A DNA stretch of 64,000 bases, from assembly GCA_028456385.1 (NCBI GenBank), contig JALNQF010000158.1, positions 36,903-100,902 of the forward strand, read 5' to 3'. Source of the DNA: Ophiosphaerella korrae (taxonomy: Eukaryota; Ascomycota; Dothideomycetes; Pleosporales; Phaeosphaeriaceae). Below the pieces are notes generated by a model. That model made no database searches and was not told the origin of the DNA. It saw only the letters and a list, made by a program, of their open reading frames with translations. Below, in pieces: positions 31,456 through 42,324 of this stretch (position 1 is its first letter; each line of letters begins with the position of its first letter). A program made the translations under genes and the position numbers.

Positions 31456-33378
31456 TCACCCTGAGCTTGAACCGTCAACCCTACACATCTTTCCATTTTC
31501 GTTCGGCTTCCCGTCAAAACTCTCTACTATCCATGCCTCACTACCGACTGCATGATGCGCCCATAAATTGTCTCGTGGATCTATTTCCTTCTTGATAGCA
31601 AGAAGTCGTGAGTATTTATCGCCCCAGAAGCTTTTCTGCCAATCTGGTTCAAGGCGGTCCGCTTCGTTGACATATGCACCGCTATTTGGCGCGATGTTGC
31701 GCCACTTGAGCATTGTACTGTTTGTGAATGTTGAGCGCGAAGATGTGACGATCTCGACAGAGGCACGTGGGTCGATTTTTGCATATGTGATGATGTGGTA
31801 GATGGAGTTGCGGAAAGCAGGGTTGACAGCGTTATCCGGGTTGGTACCGCGTGTCGCAATATTCATGCAGACGAGGGTATTACCCGCTTCAGCTGTCTGC
31901 CTTAGGACGGAGAACGTCGTATTACGGCCCGTTTCGGAGGCAAAGTTTGAGCGAGGGATGAGACGGGAGCCGAGGACTTGTGAGATATCGGATTGATCAA
32001 GAGGAAATCCAGATTGCCATGCCGGGTAGAAAGATCTATATTCGTTGATCTTGGGCGAAAAGGGGATGTTCTGCGATGTCATCTTGGATAAATAGGGCGC
32101 GAGAAGTGTATTCAGTTGAGAGGCGGTTTTATTTGGAGCAAAGAAGGCATACATGGTAAGTGTGAAATCTTGTCCGGACGGTTTGATCGAGAAGTAGCTT
32201 GACGAACCGGCATCTACGTTGTCGGTAGCACGGTCGAAGAAGGCCTTTGTACCAGCCCAGAACTTTTCTTTGCCAATCCTGGAACTATCAAGTGTCCATG
32301 AGGCCGTTGCGACAGGCATATCCTTATACACTTTTATGATGACGGATGTCACTATGCCGAATGTACTTCCACCTCCTCCTCTGAGTGCCCAAAACAGATC
32401 CTGATTACCTGTAGAATTTGCAGTGACAAAATCACCAAGTGGAGTCACTACCTCGAAGGCAAGGACATGATCAGCGGCCATTCCATATAAGGAACTGAGT
32501 GGTGAATGGCCTCCACCTTGGATGTAGCCTCCGGCCACGCCTACAGTCTGTATCCTGTTAGCTACGCCACACTTTGTGATGAGGATATTGCGTACTTCTC
32601 CTGCGGCAGCAACTGCCACTACTCCTAGTTGAGTCGCGAATCTGTAAAGTTCGGATACCTGCACTCCAGCACCAACCTTAATGGCGGGACCCTTGTAGCC
32701 AGAATCGTCCACATAATTCTCCAAATACTGCAGATTTTTCAACTTATGGGTCCATATGCTGAGTGCGCCGTATCCTAAGCTTTTCCCCGCGTAGTCATGG
32801 CCTGTGTTCTTGACTACTAGCCGAAGGTAGTCGTTCCGTGCAAAATTAATACCTGACTGGATGTCAGATACGGTCGTGGCTTGGATTACTAGCGCAGGAT
32901 ATCCCCCAAGCGAACAATTCCCGCTATCGTATATTGATGGAGGCTGACAAGTTAGCCCTTCGTAGAGTGGAGATAGGACTTCCGTCGGATCATCAATATG
33001 TGAATACGAGTTCGCCCAATTACTTGTCAGCTGCTGACATTGTGCGTCGTTTTTGTCAGTACCGTAGCACACTGAGGCTTGCGGCACTGATGTAATCAGC
33101 GTACTCGTTGTGTTCAGTTGTTTTCGAAGTTTGGTCAACGCCTTTTCTGAGGGCCATTTCTTGTGGGTCGGGTCATATCGACACCGCTTGTCTGTGTCGT
33201 TGACTGCGTTGACCTCTAAAATTTGGTCTCCAAATGCGAAAAGCAGTGCATCTTCCTCTGGTAGAGAGGCGACGTACTCTCGGGTTAATTGCTTCTCTTC
33301 AAACGGGAAAAGAATTCGCGACTGTGCTGATCCTAGCAGCGTCGTTATGAAGAGGACTGAGACGAGACAAGGCACCAT
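31456..33378 (-). CDS. Secreted FAD-linked oxidase (berberine-bridge/VAO-like)
   Basis: Two exons, 33378-32596 and 32547-31456, encode about 624 aa. An N-terminal signal peptide (MVPCLVSVLFITTLLGSAQS) is followed by a PCMH-type FAD domain: YPALVIQATTVSDIQSGINF, LVVKNTGHDYAGKSLGYG (the His likely carries the covalent flavin), VAGGYIQGGGHSPLSSLYGM and LFWALRGGGGSTFGIVTSVI. A BBE-type C-terminus ends in WAHHAVGSEAW. There is no Cys in the second flavin-contact loop, so a single covalent bond is more likely than two. The 48-nt intron (32548-32595; branch GCTAAC) is in frame and stop-free; removing it restores AAGETVGVAGG. Several N-x-S/T sites fit secretion. Substrate unknown. Confidence 0.86.
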   Translation of the reverse strand: MVPCLVSVLFITTLLGSAQSRILFPFEEKQLTREYVASLPEEDALLFAFGDQILEVNAVNDTDKRCRYDPTHKKWPSEKALTKLRKQLNTTSTLITSVPQASVCYGTDKNDAQCQQLTSNWANSYSHIDDPTEVLSPLYEGLTCQPPSIYDSGNCSLGGYPALVIQATTVSDIQSGINFARNDYLRLVVKNTGHDYAGKSLGYGALSIWTHKLKNLQYLENYVDDSGYKGPAIKVGAGVQVSELYRFATQLGVVAVAAAGEVRNILITKCGVANRIQTVGVAGGYIQGGGHSPLSSLYGMAADHVLAFEVVTPLGDFVTANSTGNQDLFWALRGGGGSTFGIVTSVIIKVYKDMPVATASWTLDSSRIGKEKFWAGTKAFFDRATDNVDAGSSSYFSIKPSGQDFTLTMYAFFAPNKTASQLNTLLAPYLSKMTSQNIPFSPKINEYRSFYPAWQSGFPLDQSDISQVLGSRLIPRSNFASETGRNTTFSVLRQTAEAGNTLVCMNIATRGTNPDNAVNPAFRNSIYHIITYAKIDPRASVEIVTSSRSTFTNSTMLKWRNIAPNSGAYVNEADRLEPDWQKSFWGDKYSRLLAIKKEIDPRDNLWAHHAVGSEAWIVESFDGKPNENGKMCRVDGSSSG

Positions 33379-34015
33379 CGCGGCAGAGGAAAGGAGAGAT
33401 AGATGTTAGGTAGTAGAGATCTCATCACAGGATCAAGCATGCGCAGTGCAGTTGGTATATCAAACATTTTAATCCATATGTGAGATGCCGATGTGCGAGA
33501 TTTAAAGTTAGCTGCAATCAAGGAGTGATGAAGGAGCCTGGGCATTCCTGTGTCACCGGTAGTGCTTTAGTGCCTGCGATTTTTCAAGCATGAGGTGAAG
33601 CGCCCCATCATCTCCGCTTCATATGGACACGCATTAGAACACATTGCTATGGCGCGTCCCAATTACTTGACATTGCTTAGGTGTCAGCTGATTGGCTACG
33701 GAGATTTTCTATCCTCGGTTTCGGGTTGGACTATAAATTGTGCGGCTACACATTCTACTTCTGGCCCTAACTTGATTAATTGGTGAGTTTACGAGGACGT
33801 CATAAAGCTACGCAGATCTGCCTTCTCATACTAAGAGCGGGAATTGGGAATGGTGCGGTATGAATGGCAACACTCTTGCGGCTTCAAGCGTAGACTGTTA
33901 GAAAAGGTTGTGTGTTTTATATTTGGGGTATCCTAAATCAATTCGCCCAATCCCAATCGGCAGATACTTATGTTCTTGCTCGAATAACCCTTGTAGTCTA
34001 ATTGTGTACATCGTC
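33379..34015. other. Intergenic, nothing recognised
   Basis: Promoter side of the FAD oxidase gene and 3' flank of the ESA1 gene. No feature beyond short frames. Confidence 0.5.
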
Positions 34016-35651
34016 TTACCAGTTCCATGTGCGACTAGCAGCGGAAAATACGGGAGGCTTCCAAATTAGCCGATCAGGGTCAATTGATCTCTTGCCTTTC
34101 AGCTTCTCCTTTGCTTTTTGTCGCTCTCTTTGTGCAATAACGGCATCTGTAAGAACAATGACATGTTGGTTCTTGCTGTATCGCAGCATGTTCAGGTTCT
34201 GTAACGTGTGTAACACGTCGTTTGTCGTCATTGCCGTCGCAGCACCAAGGTCTTCAATGTTCGCTTCCACCTTGCCCGGCTCCATGAGCAGGTCAACAAG
34301 AATTTCCTGCCAATAAGCGCGGTAACCGAGGAGACCCAAGTCAGACAGTGGTTTTTCAGGCGAGCCAAGCTTGCCTTCGCGTTTGGAGAGGAGGTAGGAG
34401 AAGTCGATTAGGAGTTTACCGAAGCCTTTGCGCTGATATTGAGGTAGTGTAAGAATACAAGCAACGTTGTAGGCTTCTGCAGACTCCTTTTCCTTGGAAA
34501 AATAGCCGACAAAATGACAACCGTACTCATCGCGTGTACACATACAGTAGAAGAGGAAGGGGTCGACATCATAGTACAACGTTTTATGGTCCAGGAACAG
34601 TTTCGAGAGCAAGCATAGGTTGCGACACCATGTTCGCTGCCGCCGTCCATCAATTTCAAAAAAGGACACATAATCATCTCGGTAGATCTCATTGCCCGGT
34701 GGGTGGAGCAGAGTGCACTTAGTGCGATGACGCTCGAATTGTGTCACTTCGCCAAAGTATGAGAGACAGAATTCGCATATGTGGACGACGTCAGAATCGA
34801 CAAAGTCGATGGGGTAAGGCGAGAAGTACCAGGGTTCCACTTCAAACCTGCCCATTTGGACCTTTTCTAGATTTCGAACTCTTGAGATCTCGGTTTGATT
34901 TTGCGTCATGGAGCCGGATGTTCGCAGCTTCTCGATTTCATCTTCGCGCGAGTATTCGTGATCTGGCGTTGCTTTTGCTGCTGCTGCCAGGTCCTGAACA
35001 TCCACCAAATCCATCTCCTCATCCTCGGGCTTCGGTGTACCTTCGGTGACTTCACTAGTCACCAAGACTTCCTGGTTTTCTTTTCCGCCTGCTTTTGACG
35101 GGCGTGTTGCCTTCCCAGGAAGGTTGCTGGATGTCGATTCTGGCGTACCTGAGATCTCACGGTCCAGTTTACTACGAGATCGTTTCAAATTCTTTTGGTC
35201 AGACTTTGAAGGCGCCTTTTCTGTCTTGGCTGCAGCCGACTTCTTCTTTTCGGGCTTCTCTGGTGCTGGCCACTCAACCTCACGTGCAAGGTTGATACGC
35301 TCTGCAGCGATCCACTCATCAAGACGTTTGTTGAACTCTTCATAATGGACATAAAACTTGGGCTTGCCTTGACGCGTTTGTATTGAGAGAATCTCGGCTT
35401 TGCGTTCTTCCCCATCCTGCAGGCAGAATGTTAGCTATGATGTTCGTGCGGCTGGGTGGCATCGCTTGAGCCGCAACAACGCACCTTCTCAACCCAGGCC
35501 TTCACCCCAACTCTGCACACAACACATTAGTATAAAGGCTCAAACTTTGCACGTAATGTCGCACGTACCTTAGCTGTGCGAGGGTGGCAAAACCAGTTTC
35601 TACGGGTACTGGTGTGCCAGAGGGCTCGTGCGAGTTTTCACGTATTGCCAT
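34016..35651 (-). CDS. ESA1: MYST histone acetyltransferase Esa1 (NuA4 catalytic subunit)
   Basis: Exons 35651-35569, 35512-35485 (only 28 nt) and 35416-34016 encode about 503 aa. The chromo-barrel domain lies near residues 29-75 (VGVKAWVEK joined to [20 protein letters not shown] and [11 protein letters not shown]). A charged linker follows, then the MYST domain: C2HC finger [20 protein letters not shown], the catalytic-Cys strand [12 protein letters not shown], the acetyl-CoA loop [16 protein letters not shown], and [18 protein letters not shown] with the likely catalytic Glu. In yeast this enzyme acetylates H4 and H2A within NuA4 in the nucleus. All key residues seem intact. It shares a 255-bp divergent promoter with REX4. 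The frame stays open upstream of 35651, but the ATG there fits the family's N-terminus. Confidence 0.95.
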
Positions 35652-35906
35652 ATTGATGCGCTCCCCTTTCCTAAAAGATGGGATGTTTTCAGTCGTGTTG
35701 TGGGAGATGAAATCGTGATGAAGTTGGTGATGCTGCGTTCTTGGTGTTGTTGTCGCTGCCTGGAACAAGACCGTCGGCCATGCCTTTCCAGCCGATTGGC
35801 CGCTTGGACCAGGCGACTAGAAACATTTCTTTGCGGGCACTCATCAGACCCTCATGCGCAAACTTGGTCACCAATATCGCCCACAACACCATGCCTTGTA
35901 GGTGAC
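35652..35906. promoter_or_regulatory. Bidirectional promoter between ESA1 and REX4
   Basis: The two start codons face away from each other and are 255 bp apart, so both genes must draw on this stretch. No individual element is assigned. Confidence 0.7.
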
Positions 35907-36992
35907 ATGAATATGGCTCCACTTGAGCTCAGTAGTCTCTCGTCCAATTGGAAGAGGCTGCAGGCATCGCTTCAGTCCTCGAAGACACCCAAGCCTCCCA
36001 AGCACAAAAAGTTCGACGACGAGAAGAAGCAATCACTAAAGCGCAAGAGATGCCAGGCCAATGGAGTACATGCACCAGCATCCTCGAAGACAGTGAATGG
36101 CAACAAGCATAGCACATCCCGAAAGATGCTGCCTGCGAAAAAGCGACAAAAGATGGATGAGCCCGTCTCCGTTGGCGCATCAGCCAAGCAGCATGACACC
36201 AAGAACCTGTCTCGAAGCGTATCAATGCCCTCACTCCAAAATAGACCTTCTGCTACATCACCGGACGATACTATCGAACCGCCCTCTATCCTCGCAGCAC
36301 ACCCCAATTTCCCCGATATTGAGAACGAAGGCGTTTCAGAACTCGCTCTGCCAGGCAAATATGTAGCTCTTGACTGCGAAATGGTTGGCATAGGCCCAGA
36401 GCCCGATCGTGACTCGGCACTTGCTCGGGTCTCGCTAGTCAACTTCCACGGGCACCAAGTATACGATTCGTACGTGCAGATGCTGCCGAAAATCGAAGTG
36501 ACCGATTACCGAACCTTCGTATCAGGCATTGAGCCTCGACACTTGCACGAAGACGTGGCGCGACCATTTGACGAAGTCCGTGCCGATCTGAATACCTTGC
36601 TAAGTGGTCGCATATTAGTCGGACACGCAGTAAAACACGATCTCAAAGTTTTGATATTGAAGCACGACCCTAAGTTCATTCGTGACACGTCCAAGTTCAC
36701 AAAGTTCCGTGCGCTGGCCATGAGACCAGGAGGAACACCCGGCCTGAAGATGCTGGCAGAGAAGCTGCTGGGTGTGGAGATACAAACAGGGGCGCATAGT
36801 TCCGTTGAGGATGCAAGGGCTACAATGGCACTTTATAGACTGCACAAGGCCGAATTTGAGGCAGAAATTAGGCAGAAATATGGCCATCAACGGCTTGAGC
36901 CTCCCAGGACTGAAGTTGAAGCTGATGATGGGGAACAACAAGTCAAAAAGGTTAGGAATAGGAAGAAGACGAAGAAAAAGAGAAAAAACTAA
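35907..36992 (+). CDS. REX4: RNA exonuclease 4 (DEDDh family)
   Basis: A single exon of about 361 aa. I start at the first Met of NMAPLELSSLSSNWKRLQ; the frame is open upstream but not protein-like. Residues 1-150 are basic and Ser/Lys-rich. The exonuclease domain follows with KYVALDCEMVGIGPEPD (Exo I, D and E), ILVGHAVKHDLKVLILKHD (Exo II) and GAHSSVEDARATMALYRLHK (Exo III, HxxxD), giving the DEDDh set. The C-terminal tail is a Lys/Arg run (VRNRKKTKKKRKN) typical of nucleolar proteins. Yeast Rex4 takes part in pre-rRNA processing in the nucleolus. It is divergent from ESA1 and convergent with the regulator gene at 37216. Confidence 0.93.
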   Translation: MNMAPLELSSLSSNWKRLQASLQSSKTPKPPKHKKFDDEKKQSLKRKRCQANGVHAPASSKTVNGNKHSTSRKMLPAKKRQKMDEPVSVGASAKQHDTKNLSRSVSMPSLQNRPSATSPDDTIEPPSILAAHPNFPDIENEGVSELALPGKYVALDCEMVGIGPEPDRDSALARVSLVNFHGHQVYDSYVQMLPKIEVTDYRTFVSGIEPRHLHEDVARPFDEVRADLNTLLSGRILVGHAVKHDLKVLILKHDPKFIRDTSKFTKFRALAMRPGGTPGLKMLAEKLLGVEIQTGAHSSVEDARATMALYRLHKAEFEAEIRQKYGHQRLEPPRTEVEADDGEQQVKKVRNRKKTKKKRKN

Positions 36993-37215
36993 TCTTCTCA
37001 ATGTGGCTCGCTGTTAGATATGGTTTTCGATGCATATGTCGGGAGTTTAGCATGGCTGGTACGGATACCCAAAATTTCTACGTCGTGATCACGCTCAAAA
37101 CGTTTCCAGCATGAATACACTGCATTTCCAATTCTTCAAAGGTGCAGAATTGCACAATCCCATTTAACTAACCATGGAATTATCCCCCCCCTCCCCCCCA
37201 AACGAAACTCGACCT

Positions 37216-39472
37216 TCATCTCAAAACAGCATCCAGGTTCGCCATGCCTTCAAAATTGAACATATCCGACATGATCAGGTCCCAATCTCCCACAAAGTCA
37301 ACCGATACCTGGCAACCAACGTGAGCAGTCTGCACACTACCTTCCACGCCCGCCATTTTCTCCAGCATAGGCATGCATTGGTCAAGTGCCTCGTCGGCCG
37401 CCCTCGCCAACAGCGCCGGCATCTCATCATTCCCAACCCCCCGCCTAATCCCCTCAATCTGAGCCTTCACAACGTAAATAAGGAGGTAGCCCTTGACACC
37501 CGTCTCACCCACCTCTATAGTCCGTAGAACCAGTTGAATCGCATCGTCAGGGACACTAAGCAAATCAGGCCGCGGCACGCTATCTTCCTCCTGCAATTGC
37601 ACACGCAGCTCGAGCGCCAGGAACGTCGACGCGTGGTATGCAAAGGAGCGGAAAAACCCTGCGCCGCAGTAACATAGGCGGGCGAGATCTGTGTCGCTGA
37701 CGCCCGGCGCGAGACACGCGAGGGTCCAGATCTTGAGCGAGGAGTCGAGCACGGCTTTGCGCGAGAAGGCGTATGTGGCTTCGTGCAGGGAGGGATTGAG
37801 GAATGGGATGTGCAGCGAGGATATGTAGCGCTGCATGATGAACTCGATGGCTTCCAGCGCAAAGCGTGGGGGTGTTGCGCACTTTGTCGCGAGGGCTTGC
37901 ATGGTGCGGCGAAGTGTTTTGTAGCTTGTTCGGAACTCGGTGTCGATGCGGAGAGTCTCTTCGTATGTGCCTGATGTTATCATGTCGTTTAGGAATTTTA
38001 CTACTGTGAGGCGGATTGGAAATGCTTTTCGCAGTGCTATTGATAGTGAGGTCTGGGTGAAGACTGCGTCTGGCTGAGCACATGCATCAGACGCCTCGAG
38101 CTGGTCGTCGTCAAAGTTGCCTGGTGGTTCAGTGGTAAAGTCCTCCAATGAAATCAGACACGGTCCTCCAGAGACGAGACTGAGATTCAGACTCATCTCG
38201 AGGATTGTATTCCAGACACGGCGGCGCATTTCCGACGCCAGGAGCGTCATCTTAGGCAAGTGGGATGGGTCTTTGTGCAAGCCAATGTAAATTGCTTCAC
38301 GGATCAATGCGCCTGCTGATATCCAGACCAGCTCGGAGCCTACGTCGATGATTTCTCGAGCCAGAAGTAGGAGGATGCTGGCTTGTAGATACTGGATACC
38401 CAGGCGGGTTTTGAGATTGGGTGATGCAAGCCATGTTTGAGCTTCATATACCCAGCGTGTGGCTTCGACACGCATGGAACAGTCTTGGTCATAGAACATG
38501 GCGCCAATAGCCAGTACAAGCTTGACTTGCATTATGAAAGCTGTAATGTTCTTCTGGGGACTGGTCCACAACAATTCATACTCCCTCCGAAATGTGGGTA
38601 TATGTAGTATGCGATAAAGGGTCTCAATTGTCCGAAGGTAACATTCCACAAGCGCATCGCATATTTCTTTCGGTGGCAGATCGTTTGTTGGTAGTGTCGG
38701 CCAAGCTGGCGAACGTGCAGACTTGATGGCTCGTGCCAGCATTTTTGCTCGATTGATTTTGGCGAGAAGTGTTGATGTTTCCCCTCTTAGTTGCGGTTCA
38801 AGCATTTCAATGACGTCGCAGAAAACGACGAAGCCATTCATCCAGTGACTCTGACCGAAGACTCGGTTCTTGTGTGAAACGCCTCGTGCAATTGTGTAGG
38901 TATGACCAAAAGACCGGCTTTCTTGTAAAACATCAAGAGGACTAGAAAGACTGCTGGAAATATGTAAGGCGTTCATTGGGAGCGGGCTTCTCGTGACCGT
39001 CGAGGAAGTTAAGGTAGGAGCACTATTGGCTCGTAACAGCTGTCTTTCTAATTCGGCAATCTTATTCTTCATAGATGCCAGCTCCGTGTATGTACTGCTA
39101 TCTGTAGATCCAGCCGTCGATGCAGAGTTTAGTTCCGTTGAAGATAGGCTCCAGAGGGGTGCTGAGGCAACAGAATGAGACCACTGTTGTGGTGGTCGGA
39201 ATGGATCCAAGTTGGTTGAGACTATAGGAACTTTAGTCCTTGACTGTAGCGCTGATTGCTTAATGAGTATTTGTTCCGCTGTTTCAGGCTCGTAGACGCA
39301 AGTCGTATTTCTCGACCTCACGCAGTTACTACATGGCTTTTCTCGGTCGCATCGAATCTTGCGTCTACGACATAGCGCACAGGAGCTATTTTCACGGTTA
39401 GAATGATATGAAGCAAATATGGTAAGCTATATACATTGTAGTCCGCTTCCGCTTCTTTGCCAGGTCGCTCAT
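37216..39472 (-). CDS. Zn2Cys6 transcription factor
   Basis: Exons 39472-39435 and 39385-37216 encode about 735 aa. The short first exon (MSDLAKKRKRTT) joins across a 49-nt intron (branch TTCTAAC) to ISCALCRRRKIRCDREKPCS. This gives the binuclear zinc cluster C15-x2-C18-x6-C25-x5-C31-x2-C34-x7-C42. A heptad-like helix follows near residue 100 (MKNKIAELERQLLRAN), suiting dimerisation. The middle holds the fungal-specific regulatory domain (ALVECYLRTIETLYRILHIP, QYLQASILLLLAREIIDVGS, EMRRRVWNTILEMSLNLSLV). It is nuclear and binds CGG-type sites in this family. It faces the MCT-like transporter at 39917 with 444 bp between starts, so control of that transporter is a reasonable guess. Confidence 0.93.
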
Positions 39473-39916
39473 AGTGATTTCATGCGAGCGCTGTATGGTT
39501 GCCTTGCAGGTTGTCGTATTGATTGAAGCGATACACGAAGCTAAATAGATCACGTTGACAATATTCCTGCTCTTACTTTCACGAGAGTTCGGCCATTCAG
39601 CATTAGTTTGTTGAGTGAAGAATACTAGAAGCGGTGGCGTTAAAATGACACGTTCAAAAAATGAAAAGGTCATGGGCGGAGGTAACAGGAGCCCCGTCCG
39701 AGAAACTCGGAGATATTGAACACGATGATTGGCCAGCATCTCCGAGTGCTATTCGCCGACTTGATGTGACTGTTTTGATAACTTGTCCGAATCCGATGTA
39801 TTTTTTATTTATACATGAATATATCATTTCGATATTTCGTTGTGTCCATTGGAAATTCATTACTTGCTTCACCGTTGCCGGGACTGAGCACCCAACTGCC
39901 TCCACGAAAGTTCATC
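39473..39916. promoter_or_regulatory. Divergent promoter between regulator and transporter
   Basis: Shared upstream region of the Zn2Cys6 gene and the MFS gene. CGG-rich half sites could be sought here; I cannot define one with confidence by eye. Confidence 0.5.
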
Positions 39917-41301
39917 ATGACCTCTTCCAAAACGATATCAGACCAAAATATAGAAAAACAAGCCGATCCAAACGACCTAACTGAGTTCGGAGAAGCACCA
40001 GATGGAGGTGCTCGAGCCTGGCTCAATGCCATGGGCGGCTTTTGCATATTCTTCGGTTGCCTAGGTTTCACGAGTTGCTTTGGTGTACTGCAAGAATACT
40101 ACAGCACCCATCAACTGAGCGACCGGTCTCCAGATGAAATTGCGTGGATCGGCTCGCTCTCAAATTTCATTCAATTTGCTGGTGGTTCTATTGGAGGCCC
40201 GTTGTTCGATCGCTATGGAACCTGGGTAAGCTATCGTCACTCCATCCTCGAACGATGAAAAGGTGTGTTGATACTCGCAGATACTGCGGCCGGCTACAAT
40301 TGCATACATCCTCGGCTTGATGATGGTTAGCTTATGCACCGAGTACTACCAGTTCATGCTGGCACAGGGGGTGTTGATGGGTTCAGCTGTTGCATTCCTT
40401 CAATTTCCTGCGTTCGCTGTCGCGTCACAGTACTTTGATAAGAAGCGGGCCACAGCCCTCGGCATAGTCGCCTCTGGATCCTCTGTCGGTGGTGTTATCT
40501 TTCCCATTGTATTATCAAAGCTGATCAATGGTTCCAACATCGGCTTTGGCTGGTCCATCCGCATTGTTGCATTCGTCATTTTGCCATGTAAACAACATTC
40601 ATGCAAAACTCACTAAAGATATACACTGACTTCGTATGCTTTCATCAGTCATGATATTCTCATGTATTGTGATGAAACCCAGAGTTCCCCCGAGAAAAAC
40701 GACAATCTTCATTGCTGAGGCGTGGAAGGACAAAAAGTATATTCTCCTGGTAGGAGCGCTATCCCTGATGATGATGGGAATGTGGATGCCAGCCTTCTTC
40801 ATGCCCACATATGCCGTTTCAAGAGGCATGAGTTCAATACTAGCGGCGTATCTCCTTGCCATTATCAACGCCTCATCTACATTTGGCCGGATCATTCCTG
40901 GTATCCTAGCAGACAAGTTGGGACGGCTAAACATGTTTGCTTTCGCGGGTATGGCGACTGCGATTATGGTTTTTTGCATCAACGAACCAAGGACGAACGC
41001 TTCAATCATCATCTTCTGCGCCTTCTTCGGCTTCGTCTCGGGCACGATCATCTCCTCTGCTTCGGCTGCGATATCGATGTGTACAAGCGACCCAAGGAAT
41101 CTTGGAACATATATGGGGATGGGTTTGGGACTGTCAGCCTTTGCAGTCCTCATTGGTCCTCCAGTCAATGGTGTACTTCTTGCAAAGTATTACAGTTTTT
41201 CCCAGGTGTCTATTTTCAGCGGAGTAGTAACGTTAGCTGGCGGCTTTCTTGCGCTGTGTAGTAAGAGTGTAACCCCCGAGGGCATACTTGGAAAGGTGTA
41301 A
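39917..41301 (+). CDS. MFS transporter, monocarboxylate-porter-like
   Basis: Three exons, 39917-40225, 40281-40587 and 40649-41301, encode about 422 aa. The loop before the first membrane helix reads EAPDGGARAWLNAMGGF, the DGG..W signature of the MCT-type major facilitator branch. About twelve hydrophobic segments can be traced, including FCIFFGCLGFTSCFGVLQEY, RATALGIVASGSSVGGVIFP and GTYMGMGLGLSAFAVLIGPP. The conserved loop between helices 2 and 3 is GGPLFDRYGTW. It probably sits in the plasma membrane and moves a small organic acid or similar solute. Fungal members are often orphan transporters. It is paired head-to-head with a Zn2Cys6 regulator and convergent with the small gene at 41566. 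Confidence 0.9.
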
Positions 41302-41565
41302 GTGCAGGAGAAATAGAGACTAGAGAGGTTAGATTGTCGTTTAAGTGTACGGTATCACTCGCCACTCGGTAATTTCGGTGCTCATTTGTACTATTTATTT
41401 AGAACAGGAAGACAAGAGGACTGTTACTCGTCATATGCTATCAACCTTAATTACGCCAACTCCAACCACAAGCCACACTAAGCTCATCACATACATACTG
41501 CTAACCCGCGTTTTATTCTTATTTGGTGGTGTACCAGGACGCGAGTTGATTTTATCGACAATTCT

Positions 41566-41919
41566 CTACGAGGGGATGGGCTCGTAAGTGTTGTGGGCCT
41601 GGCGGTTGGAAAAGAGGTAGTAGATGAGCATGCCGACGATAGGGAAGAGGAAGACAACGAGAGCCCAGATGACCTTATTGGGGACCGGTCGGTTGGATTT
41701 GACAATCTCGACTGTGTATATACGTCAGCCTTTGGGCCTGCAAGAGGGATGATGACACTCACTCCAAGCAATGATATCCAACACCAAAACGATAAAACCG
41801 ACGATTCCACCGCCAGTTCCAGCTTGCCACGGCTCTGCGCCCTGAGCAGAGATAGGTGCAGCTTCAGTGAGTAGGAAGAAGGAGAGGTTGAGAAGAGCAG
41901 CGAGGATGAGGTTGAACAT
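41566..41919 (-). CDS. Small membrane protein with PLDc_N-type domain
   Basis: Exons 41919-41763 and 41711-41566 encode 100 aa. The first hydrophobic segment (FNLILAALLNLSFFLLTEA) acts as signal peptide or first helix. Two more helices follow: GGIVGFIVLVLDIIAW and VIWALVVFLFPIVGMLIYYL. Joining the exons gives W-I-EIVKSNRPVPNKVIW. The pattern 'D/E-I..S.RP...K..W...V..FP..G..IYY' is that of the phospholipase D nuclease N-terminal domain, found alone in many small membrane proteins of unknown function. The intron is 51 nt (GTGAGT..ACACAG). Confidence 0.8.
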
Positions 41920-42324
41920 GGTGGCGGCATAAACGTGTGAGCTCCTGCGTTACAGGTCTGGCGAGGTGATGACTAGGCTGGGTATGGAGCTTGAAATACA
42001 CAGAGAGGTAGAGGGAAAAAGAAGGAGTACCGTCGTGTTGATGACTGTTGCCTGGGTTTTGAAGGAGAGGCGGGGCGGAGAAGCTGTTTGAGATGAAGCT
42101 CGGGCCAGCTGACGTCACAGTGAAGTACAACCAATCGTTCACATCGTGTGACTTTGAATCCAACATTAACGCGTAGGCGGCCCCAGGCCCCCAGTGGATT
42201 CCCGGAGCATGAAACTCACCTCATCTCAAATATATCAAGGCTCGCAAAGATAGGTTGATAAAGGGTACCTAAACATTCTTTAGAGAAAAAATCCTATATA
42301 CAAACATCATTGCGCCACTCATAT
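41920..42324. other. Intergenic, nothing recognised
   Basis: Promoter of the small membrane protein and 3' flank of the pectate lyase gene. Confidence 0.5.
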
